A stretch of 64,000 nt of DNA from Theobroma cacao (lineage: Eukaryota; Streptophyta; Magnoliopsida; Malvales; Malvaceae). Position numbers and translations under genes: made by a program. The notes below the pieces were generated by a model. That model searched no databases and was not told where the DNA came from. It saw only the letters and a program-made list of their open reading frames with translations. Position 1 is the first letter of the stretch; each line of letters begins with the position of its first letter. The stretch covers positions 34,208,159 through 34,272,158 of the forward strand of contig NC_030852.1 in assembly GCF_000208745.1 (NCBI RefSeq), in the 5' to 3' direction. Positions 24,411 to 36,267 of the stretch are shown here, one piece after another.

Positions 24411-26695
24411 GAATGAATTCTCTCAATTTCTTCACCACACTGGCACAACGCCTGCTCATAGGTGCAAATTTGGTCACTCATTTCTTACTTGGGAGAATAT
24501 TTGGTTTTAAAGACTATTCTTTAGTTAGTGAATAACCGTTTATTGTAAGGGTTAAACATAGTGAATATGCAGGTTTGCACTCTCTGTTTTTCAGGGTCAT
24601 TATTATGGAGTTAAACCAATGAATTTACTGTTGAAAATTTAAATAAAGACTTATTACCCTTTCAGGATAAGAAGGTAGTATTTGAGATGAAGGGCAAGGA
24701 TTTTTCTTTGAGAAGGTACAGAAAAAAACACCATGAGATGATGAAGATAACAACTGGAATAGCTTAATTCTGAGCTTTGGACCAGAGACATCGACGAATT
24801 AAAACCATTACATTCTTCAAGCAGTAGGACATAAAAATGAATGCGCCTAGCTGGCACCCATCGAATTGCTACTGCTGCAGAGATTTATGGCAGGTTGGGC
24901 ATTTTCCGTGTCGTTACACTCTGGTACCAAATCAAAACAGGCACCGTGGGCCTCCCTTTTTCTGTTATTATGCAAATGGAAAAGACTTTCACTTGGGAGC
25001 AGGGTCGAATTATTATTATTATTATTGTTATTCTGAAGAAAGGGCAGTAAAATGGCAATAAACCCATAACTAAAGTTGACCTATAAGATGAAATAATGAA
25101 ATTTAGGCCTTCGGTTCAAAATGATTGTCCTTTGTTTTGTGACTTTGTCTAACAAATACAGCCGCCTAACACATAATAAACAGCCAACAAGATTAATGAA
25201 ATGAATATTAAAGTTCGCTTGAGAGGTAAACTTTTTTGGGTATAATCAATGCCTAAAAGGCTGTCTTAATCTTCAGGACTAGACATGTCAGAGTGAGAGT
25301 ACCTAATAAGAAATGGAGAGTTACAACTGTTTTTTTTTAACTTTCTCTTAAATGTCTCTTTTGCTCACCCAAATTGTTATGTGGACCTATTATTAGCGAC
25401 GGATGCTTCAAGGAAAGAAAACATTAAGCAAGACGAAAAACTACTTGACTTAACAATATCCATTGAAAATAACAGGCAACAATAAGAAGATATTAAGGTT
25501 ATTATTTTTTAAAAAAAATACAAATAAATTTAATTTCTTCATATACTCGCGCTAGAGAATATTTTTTAGATATAATATTTAAAATGTCAATGAGTATTTT
25601 ATGTTATTCAACTCGATTAAATAAGATTAGAGCATTTTATAATTGAATTCAAATAGTAAAACTACTACTTGTCATAGATTTGGATAGTGGTTATAAAGTA
25701 CCCACTATCCGAACCTCATTATAAATAATGCTTCTTAATATTAAATTTTTTAGTTTTATATATATTTTTTATTTATAGATTTTTTATAATCAATTAAATA
25801 CTTATTACAGTCCATTAGTTATTTTAATTATGATTTTAAATTTAAATTTAAATTTATTTTTTTGAATTAATTTTAATTTATTAATTTAATTTTTATTAAT
25901 AATATATAAAAATTGATTTTTAATTTATTTTAATCAGATATTTGATGAATAGTATTTAATATATTTAGATACAAGTTTAAATAGCAATTAAAAAATTAAA
26001 TCAATATTTATAAAATTTGAGTACCTTATCAAATGATATGACTCGAGATTACCATATCTATTGACATCTCTAATAATATTCCTTTACTTGCACCAAACTA
26101 ATGATGAATGAGTGAACTTATGATAAAGATAAGAAAATAAGCACCATTTAATAAATTTTAATTGTCATTAACTATGCTTTCAATTCACTAATGATGAATA
26201 ACCTTTGCTTAATCAATCGTCTTCATTAGCATGCTGGGTTTTAATTATTAAATATCATAAATTTTGCTTTTGAAAGTTTGGAACATTTAATAAGGAAAAT
26301 AGAAACTAGTAAAACATTAAATTTAAGACGATATGTCAAATTTCTAAATAGAAAAAGATATATAATTCCAAATAAAAAGTTTTCTGTGTTTTTTTTTTCT
26401 AACAATAAACCCCACAGTAATCAAATGTAAAAAGACCAAAACTTGTTCTTGTGGCAGAGACCAGAAACCAACTGAAGCAAATGACTGTTTTATCATTTCT
26501 CCAATTCTACAAATTTCAATCCTGGGGAGGTTATTGTAATGTATAATTGGCTTTTCAGTTTTTTTTTTTTTTTTTCAGTTGCATCTATAGATGACTTAAA
26601 ATAAAGGTAATAATAATACCATCTTAATTCTTACTCCCTTCTTCATCCAGCAATGCATATATTCACAAATTTTCCATCAAAATTCAAGCATACCC
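24411..26695. other. intergenic, AT-rich
   Basis: The left part is the former promoter of neprosin copy B. A (ATT)n tract lies at about 25009-25029. From 25500 to 26400 the DNA is AT-rich without recognisable coding potential. The last 100-150 bp before 26696 are probably the 3' UTR of the minus-strand CYP86A gene. The small ORFs at 24654-25067 have no family resemblance. Confidence 0.5.
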
Positions 26696-28321
26696 TTATG
26701 CCACTCCAGCTGCTGCGGCTAATTCCTCGTGGTTCCCTTTGGGAGAAGAGCTTTCACTTGCTTTGCATATCTTTTCCAGGACAGGCTTCAGATTTCTTGG
26801 GTGCACGTCCACCAGGAGCCCATATTTCATGAACAATGTTAGTGACATTTTCTGCTCCACCCGGTGGCCTGCCATGATGGTGAGCCGGTGTCGCAGCAGC
26901 ACCGCGGTGGCTATCGATTTCATCTGCAAATAAGCTAAATCCTTTCCTAAACAAATTCTGGGACCGGCGTTAAATGCAAGAAATTTGTATGAATCTTTTG
27001 CCTCATATTTGTTGCCATCTTCGGATAGCCATCTTTCTGGCTTGAAATCTAGGCAATCTTCACCCCAGATAAATTTCATTCGACCAATTGAATATATCGA
27101 GTATGTCACGTTTGATCCCGAGGGGACAAATGTTCCACTGGGCAAGACATCGTCAGCAATTACATGCTTTGAGTCTTGTGGCACTGACGGGTAGAGTCTT
27201 AACGTCTCGGAAAGTGCTGCCTTAAGGTATATCAATCGGTCAACTTCTTCAAACGCTAGGGGTTCATCCACCCATTTGGAAGTGTCAGCGCCACGTGTCT
27301 CCACCAGAACAGTGCAAATTTCGATGAGGATTTTCTCTTCCACTCTTGGATTTTGGATGACCAACCAAAAGAACCAACACAGTGCAACCGATGACGTGTC
27401 ACGTCCAGCTAGGATGAAGTTGAGAGCCACATTTTGGAGGAATTCGTCAGAGTAGGCTTCTTTTTTCTTCATGAAACGGGACAACAAGTCATCATGTGGG
27501 GTCCCACCTTGTCTCTGACTCACCAATTCAAGCTTACGTGTATTAATGATGTCGGATAAGAATTTATCCATGTGTTCAAGGCTTTGACTCAACTTGACTT
27601 CCATCCCAAGCCGAAACCATTTCTTTAGCTTCCATATGATTTCAGGCAAAATAAAGCGTTGAAGCGTGGCTTCGGTGGCTCGATCAAAAGCCATTGCGAA
27701 GCCGTTCTCAGGAAGGCCAGGAGATAGTGTTTGAGGGTCCTTGCCAAAGGTCAAGCCGCATATGTTATCGAAGGTGAGCCGGAGCAAGAGGTCTTGAAGA
27801 TCAACCGGCTTCCCTTGGAGCTGAGCCGTCTCGAGAATTGGGCAAAATCGGTGCTTGATGGCCCGGCTAACCCACCTTGCCATGGCTTGGCGCAGAGTCC
27901 GGGTGGTGAATTCCAGAGCGGCAGTCTTACGCTGGAACAGCCACGTGTCACCATCGGAATTGAAGATCCCATCACCCAGCAAATCATGAAACACAGCCTG
28001 CCAATTAGGTCCCTTGGGGTAATTATCGAACCGGCCCTTCAAAATATGCTCCAAGTTCTTGGGATCGCACGTGACGGTCACGAGACCTTGCTTCCGGGCT
28101 AAAAATGGAATTGCGGAGATGCATGTCTGATACGTGCCGCCACACGCGCGGAGATTTTCCGCGATCCACTCATGCATGCAATTCGAGTTCTGAATGAGCC
28201 CCGGGAGGCTGCCCAATAAAGGCCAGACACGTGGACCATGGAGCGACCGTGTGATCAACTTGAACCATACTAAATAAGCAGCTATGGCTGATAAGATCAT
28301 CAAAGCCGTTGATGCATCCAT
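26696..28321 (-). CDS. CYP86A: cytochrome P450 CYP86A, fatty-acid omega-hydroxylase
   Basis: The product is an ER-anchored P450 monooxygenase that omega-hydroxylates fatty acids (C12-C18) with NADPH-P450 reductase, feeding cutin or suberin synthesis. Residues closely match the CYP86A8 (LACERATA)/CYP86A22 type rather than the root CYP86A1 type; this subgroup call is by recall, not by alignment. The gene is intronless, 541 residues from ATG 28321 ([19 protein letters not shown]), and the N-terminal hydrophobic stretch is the membrane anchor. Visible motifs in order: [13 protein letters not shown] (proline hinge), the conserved [17 protein letters not shown]-helix AGRDTSS, K-helix ExxR in ETLR, FKPERW, and the heme loop [11 protein letters not shown] with the Cys ligand. 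A TTG six codons upstream is in frame but is not a likely start. Complete and without lesions. Confidence 0.96.
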   Translation of the reverse strand: MDASTALMILSAIAAYLVWFKLITRSLHGPRVWPLLGSLPGLIQNSNCMHEWIAENLRACGGTYQTCISAIPFLARKQGLVTVTCDPKNLEHILKGRFDNYPKGPNWQAVFHDLLGDGIFNSDGDTWLFQRKTAALEFTTRTLRQAMARWVSRAIKHRFCPILETAQLQGKPVDLQDLLLRLTFDNICGLTFGKDPQTLSPGLPENGFAMAFDRATEATLQRFILPEIIWKLKKWFRLGMEVKLSQSLEHMDKFLSDIINTRKLELVSQRQGGTPHDDLLSRFMKKKEAYSDEFLQNVALNFILAGRDTSSVALCWFFWLVIQNPRVEEKILIEICTVLVETRGADTSKWVDEPLAFEEVDRLIYLKAALSETLRLYPSVPQDSKHVIADDVLPSGTFVPSGSNVTYSIYSIGRMKFIWGEDCLDFKPERWLSEDGNKYEAKDSYKFLAFNAGPRICLGKDLAYLQMKSIATAVLLRHRLTIMAGHRVEQKMSLTLFMKYGLLVDVHPRNLKPVLEKICKASESSSPKGNHEELAAAAGVA

Positions 28322-28707
28322 GTTGATGAAAATTTGCACTTGAACAAGTAAACTATGATTTCTTCGCTAATGAAGACACGAAACACAAAAAAATACTTGC
28401 AGTTGTTGCAACGTGACTTTCAACTTTCAAGCCTTGTAGTGTGATAGGTCTATCCGACGCTACCGATTCTTGGGCTGCTGAACAAAAATGGAGAAAAAAT
28501 AAATGGAACCAGATCCTGTTTTGTAAAGAATGATGTTAACTGGATCAAAGAATGTGCAGGATGAAAAGGGAGGAAGAGAAGGATACAAAAGGAAGAACAG
28601 GGTTTCAACTTAATTTTCTTGGATTGTGGAGGAGAAGACCAAAAGTCTGAAAGAGAAGGAAGGGCGAGACGTCTGTGAATGAAGGGAAAAAAAAGAAGAC
28701 AAAAGTG

Positions 28708-28714
28708 TTATATA
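28708..28714 (-). promoter_or_regulatory. TATA box of the CYP86A gene
   Basis: On the minus strand CTATATAAC lies about 390 bp upstream of the CYP86A ATG. Between it and the ATG the sense strand is CT-rich, like a plant leader. It is the best TATA-like element in the region, though the implied leader is long. Confidence 0.45.
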
Positions 28715-28721
28715 GAGGAAA

Positions 28722-29297
28722 TACACAGAAAGTCAGAAAGAAAGGCAATTAATATGGGCAGCCAGATTTGTTGAGAAAATCCCGCTCTCCTACCTTCCAG
28801 ACTCCCCCTTTTTTTGTTTTTTAATATGTGCATGGACCTGATTACTCAGCCTATAAACACACAGCCAGTCAGTCATTAATGGCCGACTGAGGTCGTTGGA
28901 AAATCGTAAGGAAAAACCCCACGAGACCTTGCACCAAGTAAAAAGCTCACTCGCAAATAACCAAAGTCATGAAAACTAAGACTCTTTTTTTAAGTAGTGT
29001 CTTTAGAGGAAGAAAGGCCTCACCTAATTTTGCAGGAAAGAGCTTCTCCTCCTTAAATTCGACAATGGCAGCATTGAATGAAGATGTAGACGTAAATATG
29101 ATTAGTTGAGCAACTCTGGCTATATAGATAAACACATATAATATAGAATCGATTTACGTTTTTGTTTTTTTAATGCAACATATATATAATGATATACTTA
29201 TTTGTAAAGGTTTAAGGAAAATCTTTTTTATGACATAATATCTAAAATTTTTTTCTGAATTATATAACAAAATTAAAATATATATATATATATATTC
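28722..29297. other. CYP86A upstream region
   Basis: This is presumed promoter sequence. It is AT-rich and ends in a (TA)n run at about 29277-29294. No gene is recognised. Confidence 0.45.
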
Positions 29298-29618
29298 TTT
29301 TTATTGTATTCAATCAAATTCTTATATTTTTATTTTAAATCAAATAAATTTTTATAATTAATGATTATTATTAATCAAAATATTGCTTATTATTTTATGT
29401 CATGTGACATGGTAACGTGTAATAATGAATAATAATGTGATATATTAATGTGGCATGATAATATGATTATATCGTATTTATAATTTTTATGTTAGTGTCT
29501 TGTAAGTATAAAAATGATAAATAATATTTTGATTAATGATAATTAGTCAACAGTTAATCATAAAAATCTATTTGACGCAAAACAAAAATATATAAATTTA
29601 ATTAAATATAATAAAAAA
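29298..29618. mobile_element. foldback (long inverted repeat) MITE, copy 2
   Basis: Left arm about 29298-29384, right arm about 29522-29618. Matching blocks in inverted orientation include TTTTTATTGTATTCAATCAA versus TTTTTATTATATTTAATTAA, TATATTTTTATTTT versus TATATTTTTGTTTT, and ATTAATCAAAATATT in both. The loop contains GTCATGTGAC. It shares arm sequence with copy 1 (19119-19418), so the two belong to one family. Non-coding; borders are approximate because the flanks are AT-rich. Confidence 0.68.
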
Positions 29619-31425
29619 TAAAATTTTATTTAAATATTTTTTATATAATTCAAAAAGTTTTTTTTTTCAAATAATATATTTTTTTATTTATCATTGAAAA
29701 TTGGTATTGGTCACGTGACTGGTTAATGGTCGTACAAGTGTTGGGTATGCGACCCACTGATCTCATCATCATTTAATCGTTTTTCTTTCCATTTTATGGG
29801 TGTTAATTTTTAATTTGGCCCAACATTGTATCGAATATTAGTTCTATTAAGAGAAAGGTGTGTGTCCTTTACCGTAAATGATTTCATTTGGTCAGACTCA
29901 AACCACCAAGTGGTTAACTTCAACCACATGGGATGTTAGTTTTGTTTTTTTGGATGGAAGAGAAAGATATGTGTTGAATTGGCATGAAAAAACTTAATTT
30001 AGGATTTATTTAGATGAGCTTTAATAATATTGTCATTATGATTTTCGAATATTTAATTTATTAATTAATGTATAATATTTTTAAGTAAAATATATACATA
30101 TTTCAATTAATAATAGTAGTCTAACAAAGGGTTATAATCAGGTGTAGTTTGTTCATTACGGTCATCATCCATCCATGTCCAACGTATCGGGTAAACCAAA
30201 CACGCCCCGTAAGAAGTGGATGATTTGCCAATGTGCATCTGCCACATGTCAAGTCAATTGTTTTGATTTCGAGGGACGTAAGGTAGGGCAGTGACATATG
30301 ACCAATTGGCTTGGCTAGACCTTCATGCAACTGTTGTAGAAATTTGGGTGTGTAGGATTGTAATTTTCATTTATTTATTTTTTTTGTTGAACAAAGTAAT
30401 TTATGGTCCCTGTTCCATTGACTCATCAATGGCTTGAAGTTCAACTCAGGCAATGAAAATGATTGACATTTTGAAGATGAGGCAGGGAAGATGATGTGTC
30501 TGACAGAACAGTGTGAAAACGTAAACACAAACTCTTTAAGCAGACACCAATCATTTAGTTTTATCACAACAGATTTTTCCTTCTTTTGTCATCCCATTCT
30601 AAGTCCCTTTCTTTACATAAACCTTCTTCAGTGTGGCTTTAGATTTTGACTTTGGCTGCATGAGGTTCAGGCAGATAGCAAGAAATTAATGGACTGCCAG
30701 AGGGGGTCAGGACACTGCAAGAATTTTCTTACTTGAGGGGGCCATTGTCTTTCAAGCCACATCTACCTGCAAAAAGCAAAGCTTTTTACATGATCTTTCT
30801 TCAGTTTTTTTTTTTTTATAATTAAAAGTAAAAAAATTCAAATTTTATTATTTAAATAAAGTGATAATGCATCAATCAATTAGTCAAATATTAAGGCTTA
30901 TAAAAAATTTTATATATCTCATAATAATGAGCTTCAATATGGGTTGTTTGTATCAATAGTGAAGAAATGACGATGTAAACACAAAACACAGATTGGCCAA
31001 TGTTATTTAGGAGTTTAATGGTGATGAAAGGTCAGGATTTCATGATAGGTTAAGTAGTCTCCCCAAGTATCTAATGGACCCAACTGTTTTAACTGTCCTT
31101 GATGATGATCGATGGAGGTTGCATTATTGATTCCAACCTCAGTTTATGGGCTTTGATTTCAGAGTCATTTTTCTTAAGGCCTTTCTGCTGAAGCCTGAAT
31201 ACATTGTCGATCTCTTGATGAAAACAACATAAACCATCCCTTGTGTCTATAAACCATTAATCTCCATGTTCAAAGCTGTAGCTACTGGCTAATATCACCC
31301 AATGTGTTTCAATATAGTTACCACGCTTTCAAAGAAGATTAGGTTGAGAAAAGCTTAAATGCTTGCACTAACACAAACAAATGAAGAAATGCATCCAATA
31401 GGCAATTTGCCTCAAGGTAAATTTA
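29619..31425. other. intergenic, no gene recognised
   Basis: Mixed AT-rich and normal-composition DNA. Short ORFs at 30121-30567 do not resemble known proteins. No tRNA or hairpin RNA gene was recognised by eye. Confidence 0.45.
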
Positions 31426-32101
31426 GGTGGTGTTTGATATTTTACAATGTAATGTGATTGCAAGTAATATAATTGTAAGCAATGTGATTGTAAAAAAAAT
31501 AACATTATAGTGTTTGGTATACAAATAAAATAATGATTAAAATGTAGAGAATATAACATTATAGCGTTTGGTTTACAAGTATTTACTGAGAATGTAATAT
31601 TAATTTTCAAAATTATCCTTATTCAATAAAATATAAATTTAATATACTTATATTTTTTATTATTAATTTGTATATAATATTATTTTTAAATATATTTTTA
31701 ATATCATATATTTTATTTTTATTATTATATTAGATTATATATTTTATTTACATTTCTTTAATATAATTTTTTATATTATATATTTTATTTTAATTTCTTT
31801 TACCTATATTATATAAATTTTATTTTATTTTTTAATTTTTATATTATATATTTTATTTTAATTATAACATTACAAAATATTTTTAACAAAATAATAAAAT
31901 TGAAGGGTAAAAACGTTTTTAATAATATTACATAATGTAATGCAATGTGATTGCATTAGTTTTAGATTACAATCATATTATATTCATTGACTGTAATGTG
32001 ATTACATTACAATGGTTTATTATAAAATAAATATTGTAATGTAATTTAATTAAACATATTATAAAAAATGTGTTTCTACTTTTCTTGTACCAAACATTAT
32101 C
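31426..32101. mobile_element. Harbinger-like MITE with TTA target-site duplication
   Basis: The 5' end GGTGGTGTTTGATA and the reverse complement of the 3' end, GATAATGTTTGGTA, are imperfect terminal inverted repeats. TTA flanks both sides (31423-31425, 32102-32104). Subterminal copies of AATGTGATTG(C/T)A occur at both ends (about 31450, 31481, 31945, 31996), as expected of transposase-binding repeats. The interior is AT-rich with TATATTTTATTT units. It is 676 bp long and has no transposase. Confidence 0.68.
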
Positions 32102-34681
32102 TTAAAGTTAAGATGTTGAAGGGAATAAGCCAGCTGGTCCAAAGCTTGTATATTTTCAGTACTTAATGTCCTTATCTTTCGCTGGAATGCAAATTCCACA
32201 GGCTGTCTACTTCAATTTAAATCCACCTAAAACCCATACCAGCATTTAATGGGTATCGTGACTTTAGATAACGCAGGGCGGTAGCTCCTGGACCGGCCAT
32301 GTTAATGATTGGCAGGATCAAACTGGAGTGCATCTTCAAACCGTGCCCAGCACATGGTTTTGTTATTCATATCATTTGCCAATCACTTTGTCAAAGCATG
32401 CAAGGAAACAGCTTTGAAAAATTTTACAAGAAATCCCAACTTCATTTAAAAGATGGAATCAACATCTGAGTTTATGCATGGGCTTAGACTTGTAGGTTTC
32501 CGCACCGACTGTGATCAGAACCACATACAAAGTCAAAGGGAAATAACCACAATCTACAGCTCTTAACTCGCATAAATTAAGAGACCCCAAATTAGTTTCA
32601 AGCTGACTGGTGGCATTGAGGGTACAACCGAGTTTTAAATGATGCCAAAGGGGGAATGTATATAAAGCTAAAGTCTAAACAGACAGCATCACGACCCTTG
32701 CTTACATTGTCAGGTTTGCACTTTGAACCCTACAGCGACAGCCTGACTGCTTTGCAGCCTAGAGAAGACATACCTTCTTTGATCTTGATGAATAGCAATC
32801 ATTACCAAAAGGGCGGCCCTTTTAAGTTTAAACAGCAATACTGCCATTGCCAGACCGACAGGTCTGATATTTCTTCAGGATATATACCACTTCTGCCATT
32901 ATATTCTCTGACCATCACAGAAATACAAACATATCATGTCATGATTTAGGTAAAATCAAGAAGAAAAGGGTTTGATATTGTTGTCATATTGGGGCATAAA
33001 GCCGCTACAGTGTTGGATGTTATGCACGTGTCAGGCATGAAGGTACAGGCTTAATTTTCCATTAAAGGACCTGTGTTAATTGACTTTTAGATCCTAAATC
33101 TCATTGCTGATCTCTTGCACAAGGGAGAGTAGCAGCATGCATGATGAAATAATTTAAGGGAAAAACAAAAAGAGGAGGCAAATGAAGCGAAAGGGAGTAG
33201 GGTCTTGTGTTAAAAATTTAGGAAGATTGGTATATCTTGTGGACTTAACTCTGTTTCTGACACAGTCACAACCAAGACTTTACATATTTAGGTTAATTTC
33301 AAATTGATCACTCTAGCTTGTTCACCAGGTATTAAGGTCAAGGAGGAGTTTATTACATACTTATGTCATGCTCTGTTCGATGCAACCTATGAATGAATAG
33401 AGTATTAATGATACCTGTTTCCCTCTCTGTTATTCCTCCAGATCTCCCCACTGCTTCCTTTGTTAATTATCCTTTAACCTTTCTGTTCCTCATCGATTTA
33501 TCTTGCCTATGCTGCATCATCTATATCTCCATCCATCATCTTCTTTCTTTCTTAAATAACTCTCAACAATCCTCTGGATTTTTTTATGTTACTTCCCCAC
33601 TCCTTTAAGCATAATTTTGTGGGTGATCGTCTTGCAAAACACAACCATGAAAACCTTGTCTTTGTATTCAACTATTATATAACGGGCTTGATAAAAACGA
33701 ATGCGTAACCAGGTCCTGCCAGTGGAGATAAAAGGCGAGCATTAGTTGAGTTTTCATCTCTCATGCTGAGGGTGGATCCTAATATGATTTGGTAACATGC
33801 AGAAGTAGTCTGCTAGCCAAAGAGCAAAGACACCAATCAACTCACTTCACTAGGGAGTGCTCGAAGTGACATGTATGAGGACAAGATGAAGACACAAAGG
33901 CGAGCACTGCAAACCCCAACATTATCAATGCCCCGAAATAAACTTTCCACAGAAGAAAAAATATCAATAGTGCATATGAGGCAGGATAGAAGTAAAGAAA
34001 GAAATAATAGGTCTTGGTTCGAGGAATATTTTCGAACGATAGCTATAAAAGCAGTAAAGCTGAGAAATTCCTTCTTACTTTCACATCAGAATGTTTCAAC
34101 TTCTCCAGTCAAGCCACCTCATTTTTGAAATCAAGAACACAAGAACACACCCTCCAGAGTCAGTGATATTTTCGAACTATGAGAAATGCAATCAGCATTC
34201 ATATTAGAGTATAATATGAGCACGTCTTCCATGAAAGCCTTTATATTTCTTCCTCCATTTGGTCAAAAGGAGAAGAGACAAAGCTTCCAACATCATTGAA
34301 AAAGCATAAAAACAAGGCCATCTATGAACTTGAAGCCATTGAATGGAAAAATAAAATAAAACTTCAGAGCACACCAAGAAACAAGATCCTAAGGTAATGA
34401 TAAACAACAAAAATAATTCCAATTCACCACAAATTTTGCACAAGGCCTAAAATTGATAGACTAAACAGCAAAGGCTTGCACTTTCTCATTTATGATTCAC
34501 TATTACAGTATCAATTGTTGGTATGAATTCAATCACCAAGAACCACATATAAACAATTACAAGATACATTACAGTCCTATCTGCATCAGTATCAGACTAC
34601 ACACTAACTAATGAAATAATTTACTGACTTGTAGTTTGATCAATATTCTCGTATGCAACATCTAACCAAAGGTTTTGAAGA
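32102..34681. other. intergenic, no gene recognised
   Basis: Composition is more balanced than the flanking AT-rich DNA, but none of the short ORFs (for example 32656-32949, 33393-33608, 33871-34128) resembles a known protein or shows linked exons. The right-most few hundred bases probably include the 3' UTR of the minus-strand BTB gene. Confidence 0.45.
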
Positions 34682-36091
34682 TCAAATCCCTCTTGTTGAA
34701 CCTTGCCAAATCTCAACAGCTTGCTGATCCTTCCGGATCACAAACATCCTGTTCCCACCAAATGCCAAGTTGGTTATCCTCAACCCTCCCAAATCTTTCA
34801 CTCTCCCCATCAAATTCTTTCTAAAAACCCTCCTCTCCTTCAATGGACCCTCACTAATCTTCGCTGAACCCATCACAACCTCAGACCACAACTCGATATC
34901 CCCTCCTTTACTACAAAACACTTGATTTCCATGACTCTCAATTTTGCACCCATACCCTTCTTTCTTCCCATTAACAACCTTCCTGCTATTGCCAAGACAA
35001 ATCCAGGGATTACTATTATCATTAGCATCATCGCTCACACTCCCTAAACTCCTCAAATCCGTGTAAAAAACTTCCCCAGAATTCACTCCAACCTTAAAAA
35101 TTGCATTCAAATTATCCGAAACACAAACATCCGAAAAGCAATCATCTTTTTCCTTCAATTCAAAAACAACATTACCAGACCTTATATCCCAAAACTTAAT
35201 GTTACCTGACACACCCGATAACCCACTATGCGACCCGGATGCCATAACTAACCCATAACCTGTAACCCATCTCAGCTTTGTAGCTGGGATGGCTGAATCA
35301 AGATCAGCCCCAAAAATCTCGTTATGACCAATCTCAGTAACAGGGTTCAAAGTATTCAAATCATAAACCATAATTGAATTCGAGTTTCTCCTACCAGATT
35401 CGAAGCTTGTAAACAAGAACTCGCTCGATGAACCAATGGCTTGCACCGTTGAACCAGAACGGGTCACGTTTTCCCAATTTAGGACTTGTTTGACGGAGCC
35501 GTTTTGAAGATCGAGAATCTGGAGGCCCGAGAAGTCGGTTGCCCCGGCCGCCGCGATATCCGGGGAGATTGCAAGCAAGGAATCGACGGCTGTGAATTGG
35601 GTCAAAATCGTTGACTTTCTAGTCAAGGACCAATCGAAAGAAGTGATCTTGCTACCGTGGGCCACATGCACGGTTCCGGACGGCGTCGTGGCGATTGTGG
35701 AAGGCGAGTCGCGGCCGTTCAAGGGTAATATTAACGATTTTTGGAGGGCAAAAGCGTCAAAGTGAGATGGATTGGTCAAAGAGTTGTTCAACAGGGATTC
35801 GAGGCCGTAGAATCTGGATTCCTCGATGAGGTCGTGGAGGTCAAAGTCTTTGACTTTGGAAGGGAGCGTGCCGGAGCGGAGGAGAGAGAGGAGGAGGGAG
35901 AAGTAGTCTGGGTCACGGTCGACGAAACGTTTGGACGTCGTTTCAGCGAGTTGAGAAAGGAGGGATTTGGGGCCCCCTTGGGTTAGGGTTTGTTTGGTTG
36001 TCTGGAAAATTTGGCCGCCGACATTGATCGTTACAACGTTGCTGTTTAACTCCGGTTCTGTCTCCAAACACTGCATTCCGAACGATGACAT
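34682..36091 (-). CDS. BTB/POZ (T1-type) protein with WD40-like propeller
   Basis: The gene is intronless and encodes 469 residues from ATG 36091 (MSSFGMQCLE). A frame open further upstream to about 36142 contains no ATG. Residues about 18-110 form a potassium-channel-tetramerisation (T1/KCTD) type BTB fold: VTINVGGQIFQTT at the start, RDPDYFSLLLSLLRSG in the middle and EESRFYGLESLL at the end. Residues about 150-465 are a diverged WD40/YVTN-like propeller with recognisable strands (ISFDWS-like, GNIKFWDIRSGN, GGDIELWSE, AVEIWQGS). Plant relatives such as Arabidopsis At5g41330 and At2g24240 have the same architecture. BTB proteins often act as CUL3 substrate adaptors, but no substrate is known for this subgroup, so that role is inference. 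Intact. Confidence 0.9.
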   Translation of the reverse strand: MSSFGMQCLETEPELNSNVVTINVGGQIFQTTKQTLTQGGPKSLLSQLAETTSKRFVDRDPDYFSLLLSLLRSGTLPSKVKDFDLHDLIEESRFYGLESLLNNSLTNPSHFDAFALQKSLILPLNGRDSPSTIATTPSGTVHVAHGSKITSFDWSLTRKSTILTQFTAVDSLLAISPDIAAAGATDFSGLQILDLQNGSVKQVLNWENVTRSGSTVQAIGSSSEFLFTSFESGRRNSNSIMVYDLNTLNPVTEIGHNEIFGADLDSAIPATKLRWVTGYGLVMASGSHSGLSGVSGNIKFWDIRSGNVVFELKEKDDCFSDVCVSDNLNAIFKVGVNSGEVFYTDLRSLGSVSDDANDNSNPWICLGNSRKVVNGKKEGYGCKIESHGNQVFCSKGGDIELWSEVVMGSAKISEGPLKERRVFRKNLMGRVKDLGGLRITNLAFGGNRMFVIRKDQQAVEIWQGSTRGI

Positions 36092-36261
36092 AACTTTAGG
36101 AAAATGCTGGATTTTAAAGTTCCCAAATTGACCCTGAACCAAAACAAAAAAAAGCCTCGAGTTTCTGTAGATAAAAACCCCAGAAAGTGATTCAGTTCTC
36201 CACTAGGTTTCTGATTGAGAGGGAAACCCTAATTTTGTGAGGGAAATTTGGGGAGAAAGAG

Positions 36262-36267
36262 TATATA
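36262..36267 (-). promoter_or_regulatory. TATA box of the BTB/WD40 gene
   Basis: TATATA (minus-strand context CCTTATATACTC) lies about 170 bp upstream of the BTB ATG. A CT-rich stretch follows on the sense strand. The call is by motif and spacing. Confidence 0.5.

Noticed and set aside
27731..28102. 123-codon plus-strand ORF
   Set aside because: Antisense shadow of the CYP86A gene with no family resemblance of its own.
28322..28339. Six-codon N-terminal extension of CYP86A
   Set aside because: It would start at TTG; the ATG at 28321 gives the conserved MDAS N-terminus.
29277..29294. (TA)n run as a promoter element
   Set aside because: It lies directly at the border of a foldback element and about 1 kb from the nearest gene start.
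36092..36142. N-terminal extension of the BTB protein
   Set aside because: The upstream frame begins at TTG and has no ATG; MSSFG at 36091 is the first usable start.
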